6,193 bases of DNA from CAYTET01 sp964436975 (GTDB taxonomy: Bacteria; Bacillota_I; Bacilli_A; Erysipelotrichales; Erysipelotrichaceae): contig CAYTET010000081.1 of the NCBI GenBank assembly GCA_964436975.1, forward strand, positions 1 to 6,193, in the 5' to 3' direction. Below, piece by piece: positions 1 to 5,352 of the stretch (the first letter of the stretch is position 1; the number at the start of each line of letters is the position of its first letter). A program made the position numbers and the translations under genes. The notes under the pieces were generated by a model. That model was not told the DNA's origin. It ran no database searches and was given only the letters and a program-made list of their open reading frames with translations.

Positions 1-148
1 CGGAGCCAGTTACCGCCATATTCTGCGGATCATGTCCGCTTTGTGCCGGCAGAATATTCTGCGGAAAGACAAGCGGCGCTATCACCTTCAAAACCAATCC
101 GCTCTTTCAGATATGGCCAGCGATTCCTATGGCTATTTTGACCTGTAA
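1..148 (+). CDS. Crp/Fnr-like transcriptional regulator, C-terminal end (5' part outside window)
   Basis: An open frame enters from the left edge (first full codon at position 2) and ends at TAA 146-148, giving 48 residues. It contains GASYRHILRIMSALCR followed by a basic stretch, NILRKDKRRYHL, and ends SYGYFDL. I read this as the recognition helix and wing of a winged-helix domain of the Crp/Fnr family, where a helix of the type (L/G)xSYRHxxR is followed by a short basic beta-wing and a final helix. If so, the missing N-terminal part would be a cyclic-nucleotide-binding-like sensor domain, and the protein would bind DNA as a dimer. The effector cannot be deduced. No Rho-independent terminator with a T-tract follows directly on the + strand. 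The gene converges on rpoE. The assignment rests on pattern recognition of a short fragment, so another winged-helix regulator is possible. Confidence 0.6.
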   Translation, partial: GASYRHILRIMSALCRQNILRKDKRRYHLQNQSALSDMASDSYGYFDL

Positions 149-179
149 ACAGTATCTTAATTGGCAAAATAACGCGTTA

Positions 180-193
180 CTGTATCTATACAG
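180..193. repeat. Perfect 14-bp inverted repeat, operator-like
   Basis: The sequence is CTGTAT-CT-ATACAG, two perfect 6-base arms around a 2-base centre. It lies immediately downstream of the 10-bp palindrome at 170-179. A TTGGCA hexamer at 161-166 could be a -35 element with a poor -10 (TATCTA at 183-188, spacing 16), which would put the dyad over the -10. The symmetry is directly visible. A role as protein-binding site is inference, and no recognisable gene begins shortly downstream on the + strand. Confidence 0.4.
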
Positions 194-258
194 CTGAAAA
201 AGAACGGTGAATTAATGTTTTGCCGGCAGTGTTTTACGGCCCGGTCATATCAGGCTTT

Positions 259-314
259 ACACTTTTTCGTACGAATAAATGTAATACAGCACACTTTTTC
301 GTACGAATAAATGT
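259..314. repeat. Two perfect copies of a 24-bp direct repeat centred on a palindrome
   Basis: Copies at 259-282 and 291-314 are identical over 24 bases, with an 8-base spacer, so the period is 32 bp (about three turns of DNA). Each copy contains the 10-bp palindrome TTCGTACGAA (266-275 and 298-307) flanked by a T-run on the left and AATAAATGT on the right. Two identical sites on the same face of the helix are typical of operators, but this could also be a remnant of a longer repeat family or a replication-slippage duplication. The function is unknown. Confidence 0.7.
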
Positions 315-315
315 G

Positions 316-335
316 ACGGCGGGCTCTGCCGCCGT
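316..335. other. GC-rich hairpin next to the direct repeats
   Basis: ACGGCGG (316-322) pairs perfectly with CCGCCGT (329-335) around a 6-base loop. The stem is strong, but neither side has a real T-tract, so it is not a standard intrinsic terminator. Transcripts on the minus strand from rpoE would meet it only after the terminator at 347-380. It may be a backup stop or a structural part of an unannotated RNA. Confidence 0.4.
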
Positions 336-346
336 ATTAAGGGTGC

Positions 347-380
347 AAAAAAGCCTTTCAGCCACAAGGTTAAAAGGCTT
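347..380 (-). terminator. Rho-independent terminator of rpoE
   Basis: Read on the minus strand, AAGCCTTT (380-373) pairs with AAAGGCTT (358-351) around a 14-base loop. It is followed by a run of Ts (complement of the A-run 347-352). It lies about 60 nt past the rpoE stop codon, as expected for the end of a monocistronic rpoE transcript. Confidence 0.75.
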
Positions 381-439
381 GCTTAGATTTATTGTTCCCT
401 GATCCAGCCGGCCGGACCAGCGTCGCATTCCCGTTTAGA

Positions 440-787
440 TTAATAATCTTCCTTGCTGGTGTCTTCCGGCAGATTGTCTTCCGGATCGACCGGTTCAGCC
501 GTCTCTTCTTCCGTCTCGTCGCTGTCATCATCCAATAAGCTGCTGGTATCAACGAATACTTCGTTGAACTTGCGGTAGTCTTTCAGATACCATTTGTTAT
601 TCTTGGTGGTTGTAAACCGCCCGTCGAGGGTCAGATCCGTGTAGAACTGGGAGATCTTCTTGGCTGCCTGGTTGTCGTCATACTGCATCTCCTTGACAAT
701 CTTCTTCCACAGATCCGCAAAAGCGATGCCTTCTTTTTTCTTTTTGATGACGTCATAAGCGACGTCCATTACCGTTTTTGTGCTCAT
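440..787 (-). CDS. rpoE: DNA-directed RNA polymerase delta subunit
   Basis: This 115-residue protein has the two-part layout of the Gram-positive delta subunit. An N-terminal HARE-HTH-type domain (about residues 5-75) carries the diagnostic stretch SQFYTDLTLDGRF (about 46-58) followed by KWYLKDYRKFNEV. After this comes a very acidic tail rich in D/E (about 82-115). Delta binds core polymerase, displaces non-specifically bound nucleic acid through the acidic tail, speeds recycling, and makes initiation more sensitive to initiating NTP levels. That is known from Bacillus subtilis, whose protein is clearly longer (about 173 aa), so the tail here is short. The start ATG (785-787) is preceded by GGAGGA (791-796) at a rather short spacing. 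No earlier in-frame start is supported, and the next Met would be too far from the site. The gene seems monocistronic, with a strong promoter at 900-927 and its own terminator. No pyrG follows, unlike in Bacillus. Confidence 0.93.
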   Translation of the reverse strand: MSTKTVMDVAYDVIKKKKEGIAFADLWKKIVKEMQYDDNQAAKKISQFYTDLTLDGRFTTTKNNKWYLKDYRKFNEVFVDTSSLLDDDSDETEEETAEPVDPEDNLPEDTSKEDY

Positions 788-899
788 TGTTCCTCCGTCT
801 TTTGTTAAAATAATTCTGCTGTATAGTTTTGACGCAAACTTTTTGGTAAACGTGCGGTTCTGAGCCGCCTTAATTTTGCCCTTCTTTTATGCTTGTATG

Positions 900-927
900 A
901 TTATATAACACTTCATTTCTTTTGCAA
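900..927 (-). promoter_or_regulatory. Sigma-A-type promoter of rpoE with long leader
   Basis: On the minus strand TTGCAA (-35, 927-922) is followed after 16 bases by a perfect TATAAT (-10, 905-900). Upstream of the -35 the minus strand has A/T tracts (about 930-955) that resemble an UP element. Transcription would start near 893, giving a leader of about 105 nt before the rpoE ATG. The leader contains a small inverted repeat at about 854-868 (GCGGT/GCCGC with one G-T pair). The start site is inferred. Confidence 0.7.
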
Positions 928-1019
928 TAACAAATTAACAAAAAGTTTCAAATCGGTTTTGGCCCTTTTTACCCCCCGTTTGAGCCATTGGCTAACTTTC
1001 TTTTTAAGCCGCGGCGGTA

Positions 1020-1031
1020 TGGTATTATATT
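1020..1031 (+). promoter_or_regulatory. Probable extended -10 promoter of the barnase-barstar cassette
   Basis: TGG directly precedes TATTAT (1023-1028), matching an extended -10 (TGn-TATAAT type). No good -35 hexamer lies 16-18 bases upstream. The only TTG-type hexamer nearby (TTGGCT, 988-993) is too far. Transcription would begin near 1035, leaving a leader of about 20 nt with the ribosome binding site GAGGG (1044-1048), 7 nt before the ATG. It diverges from the rpoE promoter within the same 268-base gap. Confidence 0.5.
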
Positions 1032-1055
1032 CCTGGAAGAAATGAGGGCGCGGCA

Positions 1056-1493
1056 ATGAGAAAACGGCTTCTTTGTTTTTTAGCGGCAGTCACACTTTTG
1101 CTGGGACTGGCCGGCTGTGCAGGAAAAAAACCGGCCGCTGAGAACACTGTTCCTGATATCAACACGGCTTACTATTCCAAAGAAGAAGTGGCCGCCTACA
1201 TTCATGAATATGACTGCCTGCCGGTCAACTATCTGACCAAAAGCGCGGCTTACAAACTGGGCTGGGATGCCGACAAGGGCAATCTGTGGGAAGTAACGGA
1301 TAAAGGCTGCATCGGCGGCGATGTCTTCGGCAACCGGGAAAAACTGCTGCCGGAGGCGGATGAACGGATCTATTATGAATGTGACGTTGATTACAGCGGC
1401 GGCTACCGCAACAGCCACCGGCTTATTTATTCAAGTGACGGTCTGATCTACTACACGGAAGACCATTATTCTTCATTTACCCAGCTTTACTGA
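1056..1493 (+). CDS. Barnase-type guanyl-specific ribonuclease with lipoprotein signal
   Basis: This 145-residue protein aligns without gaps to mature barnase across the catalytic core, with a constant offset of 35. The general base Glu73 is E108 (in YECDVDYSGG). Arg83 and Arg87 are R118 and R122 (GYRNSHR). The general acid His102 is H137 (EDHYSSF). Lys27 is K62 (LTKSAAYKLGW). The shared block KGNL...IGGD.F.NRE is also present. All catalytic residues are kept, so an active endoribonuclease cleaving single-stranded RNA after G is expected. The N-terminus is a type II signal peptide: basic MRKR, a hydrophobic stretch, then the lipobox LAGC with C21 as the lipidated residue. Barnase itself is freely secreted, so here the enzyme is probably tethered outside the membrane. 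Cysteines at 54, 85 and 109 are absent from barnase, and whether they form a disulfide is unknown. The inhibitor gene follows after 14 nt, so the two are very likely cotranscribed. Confidence 0.93.
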   Translation: MRKRLLCFLAAVTLLLGLAGCAGKKPAAENTVPDINTAYYSKEEVAAYIHEYDCLPVNYLTKSAAYKLGWDADKGNLWEVTDKGCIGGDVFGNREKLLPEADERIYYECDVDYSGGYRNSHRLIYSSDGLIYYTEDHYSSFTQLY

Positions 1494-1507
1494 CAGGGAG
1501 AACAATC

Positions 1508-1981
1508 ATGAAAGAAATCAATCTTAACGGCCAGCTGATGATAAACAAACAGGCCATGCATGACCATCTGGCAGACCAGCTGCAGGCCCCGTCATATTAC
1601 GGCCGCAATCTGGATGCCCTATGGGACCTTTTAGGCCAACTGGGTCCGGCCCGGATTACTTTATGGGAGCCTGATCTGATTCCGGCTGACTTATATAGCG
1701 GTCTGATCCAGGTTTTCCTGGACTGGGCCAAAGAAAATGACGAAAGAACCTTTTCCATCGCCAGCCAAGCGGCCCGCCCCGGCACTGACTACCGCCACTT
1801 TAAGGGAAAGGTATACCAGGTTGCCGCCCTGACCATTGACAGCGAGACCCTGCAGCCGGCAGTTGTCTATAAGCCGCTGTACATGAATGATGTGCTGTGG
1901 AGCCGGCCGCTGGCCAACTGGCGGCAGAAGGTCAGCCGCAAAGGGACGGAAGTCAGCCGGTTTGAGCCCTGCTCCGATTGA
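1508..1981 (+). CDS. Barstar-type ribonuclease inhibitor fused to a DUF1653-like domain
   Basis: The protein has 157 residues. Residues 1 to about 85 match barstar (normally about 90 aa): INLNGQ near the start, the binding helix YYGRNLDALWDLL (30-42), and QVFLDWAKE. Barstar Asp35 and Asp39, which plug the barnase active site, correspond to D36 and D40, and Tyr29 to Y30. The Glu76 position is aspartate (D72), and the barstar Cys40 position is leucine. Residues about 95-155 are an added domain with the DUF1653 pattern: YRHFKGKVYQV, SETLQPAVVYKPLY, LWSRPL and EVSRFEPC. DUF1653 is a small domain of unknown function, often found alone. There is no signal peptide, so it acts in the cytoplasm, where it would neutralise barnase before export. 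The start ATG is preceded by AGGGAG (about 1495-1500). The short gap to barnase implies coupled expression. That the DUF1653 part modulates inhibition is only a guess. Confidence 0.9.
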   Translation: MKEINLNGQLMINKQAMHDHLADQLQAPSYYGRNLDALWDLLGQLGPARITLWEPDLIPADLYSGLIQVFLDWAKENDERTFSIASQAARPGTDYRHFKGKVYQVAALTIDSETLQPAVVYKPLYMNDVLWSRPLANWRQKVSRKGTEVSRFEPCSD

Positions 1982-1993
1982 ATAAAGCCACAT

Positions 1994-2020
1994 AAAAATC
2001 GCACGTTGATGCGATTTTTT
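1994..2020. terminator. Bidirectional Rho-independent terminator between the barstar gene and addA
   Basis: AAAAATCGCA (1994-2003) pairs perfectly with TGCGATTTTT (2010-2019) around a 6-base loop. A T-run ends the + strand side (2015-2020), and the A-run 1994-1998 gives a T-run on the minus strand. It begins 12 nt after the barstar-fusion stop and lies 15 nt beyond the addA stop, so it can serve both convergent genes. Confidence 0.85.
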
Positions 2021-2035
2021 GATGCTAGTCATAAT

Positions 2036-5000
2036 CTAGGCGGCTATTTCAATGGCGGTTCCGTTATGGAAGGACCAGGCATACACTTTAATGTCATGAT
2101 CCGGATAGAGCAGCTGCAGGGCCTGCCGGTAGGTATTAAGCTGGTCGGCATAGCGCTTGCTGATTTCTTTTTCCGTGGCACTGTCAGTCTTGAAGTCAAT
2201 CAGGATAATGTCTTTGGTTCCAATGGCCACAAAGTCCATCGTGCCGATAAAGCGCTGGCTGGCCGTTTCCACATAGAAGGGATACTCCTTATGAATCGTC
2301 ATGGTCAAAGCCTGCTTATATAAATCCGATCCGGCAAATGCCAATAGCTTTTCCTTATCCGCCGGCTGCAGCGGCAGATCAGCCATGTCGGCAACAGTCC
2401 AGGGGCGGTCCGGCAGAACTTCGACCGCCTGGTGCATCATTGTGCCGTAGCGGCTGCCGCCGGCTGAAGCATCCGGATCAAGACCCGGCAGAAATTTCAG
2501 CTCGGTTTCACTGGGCGTCTGCACCGGCTTGAGAAGACTGACCGGCTGGTCAAACTGAGGCAGCTGGTCATCGTAGGATACCGCCAGCGGAGCCAGGGCT
2601 GCCAGGACCTCCGGCTTCTGAAGCTCGACAGTCATCAGGTCATCGGAAAACAGGGCATTCAGAACCAGTCCGCTGATACCTTTGCGGCTCTGCAGCAGCG
2701 CCATGTCGACCGGACGGCCCTGCTGCTGGATGCCGAAGTCTTTAGGCTCGACACCGACAAAGTAAAGCAGCTTTTCCGCCCGGGTGACGGCAACGTATAA
2801 GAGTCTGACATATTCGGCCAGGTCTTCCTGGTCGTCTTTTTCTTCCAGCGCCATCCGCTGCAGCGTCGTTCTCTTTTCCCGGTATGGCAGCGTCAGCTGG
2901 CTGAGGCCGATACCCAGCTTGTCATCCACAATCAGTTTGTCCCGCTTAGTCATATTGATATTGCGGATCGAACTCCAGATAAAGACCACCGGGTACTGCA
3001 GACCCTTGGATTGATGAATGGTGGTCACCGTTACAACATCATCATCGCTGCCGATGCTGGTTGCCTCGGAAGAACGCTCATCCTGGCCGGCGTCCAGTAT
3101 CTGCTTGAAAGAGGCCAGCGAGTCAAAGCTCTGGCTGGATACCATCTCAAACAGATAGTCAAAGTTGGCCTTCTGGCTGGCATCCAGGCTGTTGTAGAAA
3201 CCGTTGAGCTGGGCCAGCTGGGTCAGCATGGCCGTGATGCCGTGCTGGCGCACCGTTGACCGCAAGGCGGCAATATCCTGATAGACATAGCTGTACTCTT
3301 TGCTGACACCGGCCGTAACCGACTTGTAATCAATCAGCAGGCGGGCCAGCTGGTCATCCGTCAGCTTGTAAAGGCTGCTGGTCAGTACCGCCAGCATGGC
3401 AATAGTGTCATGGCCGTTGATCATCAGATTGACCAGGGCCTTCACGATACAGCAGAAATCGGAATTATAAAAACCGCTGCGGGTATCAATGTTATAAGGA
3501 ATGCCGTACTTGTCAAAGGCGTAGCGCAGATAGCGCTTGTCCTGATGGCTGCGGGTCAGCACCGCAAAAGACTTAAAGTTCAGTGAAGGGTCCTGCTGCA
3601 TCAGTTCGATAATCTTGCCGGCGACCAGTTCGGCTTTGTAATGGCTCGCTGTCAGATCGTCCTGGCTTTCAGGCTCTTCGCTTTCGCTTTCTTCAGTCTC
3701 ATCTGGTGACGGGCTGTCGGCAGACAGCATGAGATATTCAACCGGAACATATTCATCCTGACTCTGACTGTCAATGCCGATTTCAACCTGGTCAGCCGCA
3801 GCATACCGGTTGGCAATACCTTCTACATTCATCAGCCTGTCAAACAGACCGTTGGAGAATTCAATAATCGACTGCTGGGAGCGGTAGTTATGCTGCAGGG
3901 TAATGTTGAGCGTGCTGTCGGCCGTCATCAGCGAGCGCATCAGTTCGGGCTTGGCCTGGCGGAAGCGGTAGATGGACTGCTTGACATCGCCGACCCGTAA
4001 AACATTGTCCGGCTTGGCGATGGCTTCAATGATGGCGTTCTGCAGAACTGAAGTGTCCTGAAATTCATCAATGGTGATCTCATCAAAGCTGTCCGCTATG
4101 ATGCGGGCAACGGTCTTATCGTTGGCCAGCAGAATGTCATAGGCAAAGCGTTCCATATCCGCAAAGTCCATGGCCAGCTGTTTTCTTTTAAGCCGCTGGA
4201 AATTCTGATAGGTGTCAGCCGCCAGTTGGACAAGGGCCCGGCACAGTTCATCCAGGCCGTTATGATCTTTTACCAGCAGGGCTGAGCTGTAACTGTCCGC
4301 CAGCAGGCTGTTGCAGTTTCTGTTCATCTTGCCGCGGACAGCTTTATACTCTGTATTTTTATCGTTCGTGCTTGTCTTAGTGGCCAATAGCGCCTCCAGG
4401 GAAACACAGTAAGCATCATAATCGCCCTGCTGCAGACACTGCTGGCTGTAGACCGCTGCATTGGCTTTGGCCTTAAAGGTTGCCTCATCAAGTTTTGCGT
4501 CATCCCTGACAAAGTTTTTCATCTGGTCAAGCAGATCAATTATCTCGCCCAGCCGGTTGTAAAGATGCTGATAGAATAACTGCTGCGTTTCAACCGGCAG
4601 CTGCTTAAGCTGGCTGACCGGCTTATAGGAAGCAGCGGCCTGGCTGTACCAGGCGGCCGGATCTAAAGCCGCCTGAGCCGTGGTGTTGATGTCGTCAATG
4701 GCTGTTTTCAGGTTTTCATAATCTTCACTGCGGGCATTGAAGTACTCCGCCATCATCAGAGCCTGGTCAGGATCAGTGCGGCTCAGCTGGCCATAGACCT
4801 GGTTAAAAGCCTGCTGGCGCAGAATCCGTCCGACCCCTTCGCTGATAATATTCTCTGTCATGGCCGGATCCAGGCCGATGACCGCAAAATACTTCTGCAC
4901 AATGGTCAGACAGTAGGCGTCAATGGTTGTAATGCTGGCCGCTTCAAGACCGGCCAGCTGCTGACCCAGCCATTCCTTTTCGGCATCATCTTTCGAAACG

Positions 5001-5230
5001 GCATAAACCTGGTGCAGGCTGAAAGCCAGCCGGGTCTTCATTTCGGCTGCCGCCGCCTCGGTAAAGGTCAAAGCCAGAATCCGGGACAGCGGAATATGAT
5101 CCTTCACAACCCGCTTGGTCAGCCGGCCGACCAGAACACTGGTTTTGCCGGCCCCGGCCGACGCCGATACCAGAATATTGGTGCCGGTAGTATCAATTGC
5201 CAGCTGCTGCTGGCGGTCAAAAACTGTCAT
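2036..5230 (-). CDS. addA: ATP-dependent helicase/nuclease subunit A (AddA/RexA)
   Basis: This is the UvrD-like helicase plus nuclease subunit of AddAB, the Gram-positive counterpart of RecBCD. It unwinds and resects double-strand breaks up to a Chi site for RecA-dependent repair. Visible helicase motifs are Walker A SASAGAGKT (22-30), motif Ia LALTFTEAAAAEM (52-64), motif II DEFQD (388-392), motif III GDVKQSIYRFRQ (414-425), motif IV HNYRS (447-451), motif V TIHQSKGLQYPVVF (737-750) and motif VI LLYVAVTRAEK (810-820). The C-terminal PD-(D/E)XK nuclease has H933, GTMDF with D999, LIDFKTD with D1012 and K1014, and Q1030/Y1034, so it looks intact. At 1064 aa it is shorter than the B. subtilis or lactococcal proteins (about 1200-1230). 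A Ser/Glu/Pro-rich acidic stretch (about 503-525) is probably a disordered loop. The start ATG (5228-5230) overlaps the addB stop as ATGA, with AAGGAGG (5241-5247) 10 nt upstream. Coupled translation with addB is expected, but addB is truncated here. Confidence 0.95.
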   Translation of the reverse strand: MTVFDRQQQLAIDTTGTNILVSASAGAGKTSVLVGRLTKRVVKDHIPLSRILALTFTEAAAAEMKTRLAFSLHQVYAVSKDDAEKEWLGQQLAGLEAASITTIDAYCLTIVQKYFAVIGLDPAMTENIISEGVGRILRQQAFNQVYGQLSRTDPDQALMMAEYFNARSEDYENLKTAIDDINTTAQAALDPAAWYSQAAASYKPVSQLKQLPVETQQLFYQHLYNRLGEIIDLLDQMKNFVRDDAKLDEATFKAKANAAVYSQQCLQQGDYDAYCVSLEALLATKTSTNDKNTEYKAVRGKMNRNCNSLLADSYSSALLVKDHNGLDELCRALVQLAADTYQNFQRLKRKQLAMDFADMERFAYDILLANDKTVARIIADSFDEITIDEFQDTSVLQNAIIEAIAKPDNVLRVGDVKQSIYRFRQAKPELMRSLMTADSTLNITLQHNYRSQQSIIEFSNGLFDRLMNVEGIANRYAAADQVEIGIDSQSQDEYVPVEYLMLSADSPSPDETEESESEEPESQDDLTASHYKAELVAGKIIELMQQDPSLNFKSFAVLTRSHQDKRYLRYAFDKYGIPYNIDTRSGFYNSDFCCIVKALVNLMINGHDTIAMLAVLTSSLYKLTDDQLARLLIDYKSVTAGVSKEYSYVYQDIAALRSTVRQHGITAMLTQLAQLNGFYNSLDASQKANFDYLFEMVSSQSFDSLASFKQILDAGQDERSSEATSIGSDDDVVTVTTIHQSKGLQYPVVFIWSSIRNINMTKRDKLIVDDKLGIGLSQLTLPYREKRTTLQRMALEEKDDQEDLAEYVRLLYVAVTRAEKLLYFVGVEPKDFGIQQQGRPVDMALLQSRKGISGLVLNALFSDDLMTVELQKPEVLAALAPLAVSYDDQLPQFDQPVSLLKPVQTPSETELKFLPGLDPDASAGGSRYGTMMHQAVEVLPDRPWTVADMADLPLQPADKEKLLAFAGSDLYKQALTMTIHKEYPFYVETASQRFIGTMDFVAIGTKDIILIDFKTDSATEKEISKRYADQLNTYRQALQLLYPDHDIKVYAWSFHNGTAIEIAA

Positions 5231-5352
5231 CGGCCGCTGTCCTCCTTGCCTATTTTAAGCTGGATAGAATCGCCCACTACGTCCAGGGGCCTGCGCGGCA
5301 GGCCGTGATAGCGGCAGACCCCGCTGTACTTGCAGAAGGTGCAGGAACACCG
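5227..5352 (-). pseudogene. addB: AddB C-terminal remnant, cut at an AT-rich junction
   Basis: The frame ending at TGA 5227-5229 gives 41 codons reading CTFCKYSGVCRYHG, then LPRRPLDVVGDS, and ending GKEDSGR. The Cys pattern C-x2-C-x5-C is the last part of the AddB 4Fe-4S cluster-binding site (three C-terminal cysteines, with a fourth far upstream), which stabilises the nuclease domain. The preceding codons of addB are missing. Just upstream (5353-5355) the frame meets a stop, and the composition changes to AT-rich. The addB stop overlaps the addA start as ATGA, the normal addB-addA arrangement. As it stands, no functional AddB could be made here. Whether this is a genuine disruption or an assembly join is open, so 'pseudogene' means broken in this sequence. 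Confidence 0.85.

Larger units (their letters stand above)
149..439. other. Intergenic region between convergent regulator gene and rpoE
   Basis: This stretch of about 290 bases has no convincing gene. Short frames cross it, including a TTG-started one at 220-402, but they run through direct repeats and hairpins and have no good ribosome binding site. It holds a 10-bp palindrome TAACGCGTTA (170-179), an inverted repeat (180-193), a direct repeat pair (259-314), a hairpin (316-335) and the rpoE terminator (347-380). That is dense for a region between two gene ends, so a regulated promoter or a small RNA could be hidden here. Confidence 0.6.

Noticed and set aside
259..314. Minimal CRISPR array
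   Set aside because: There are only two repeats with an 8-base spacer, far too short for CRISPR spacers, and no cas genes are present.
220..402. 60-residue frame on the + strand in the left intergenic region
   Set aside because: It starts at TTG without a good ribosome binding site and runs through two direct repeats, a hairpin and the rpoE terminator; the protein resembles nothing I know.
1080..1418. 112-residue minus-strand frame opposite the barnase gene
   Set aside because: It is a shadow of the well-supported barnase gene on the + strand.
2006..2323. + strand frame opposite the addA 3' end
   Set aside because: It overlaps the terminator and is antisense to the conserved AddA nuclease domain.
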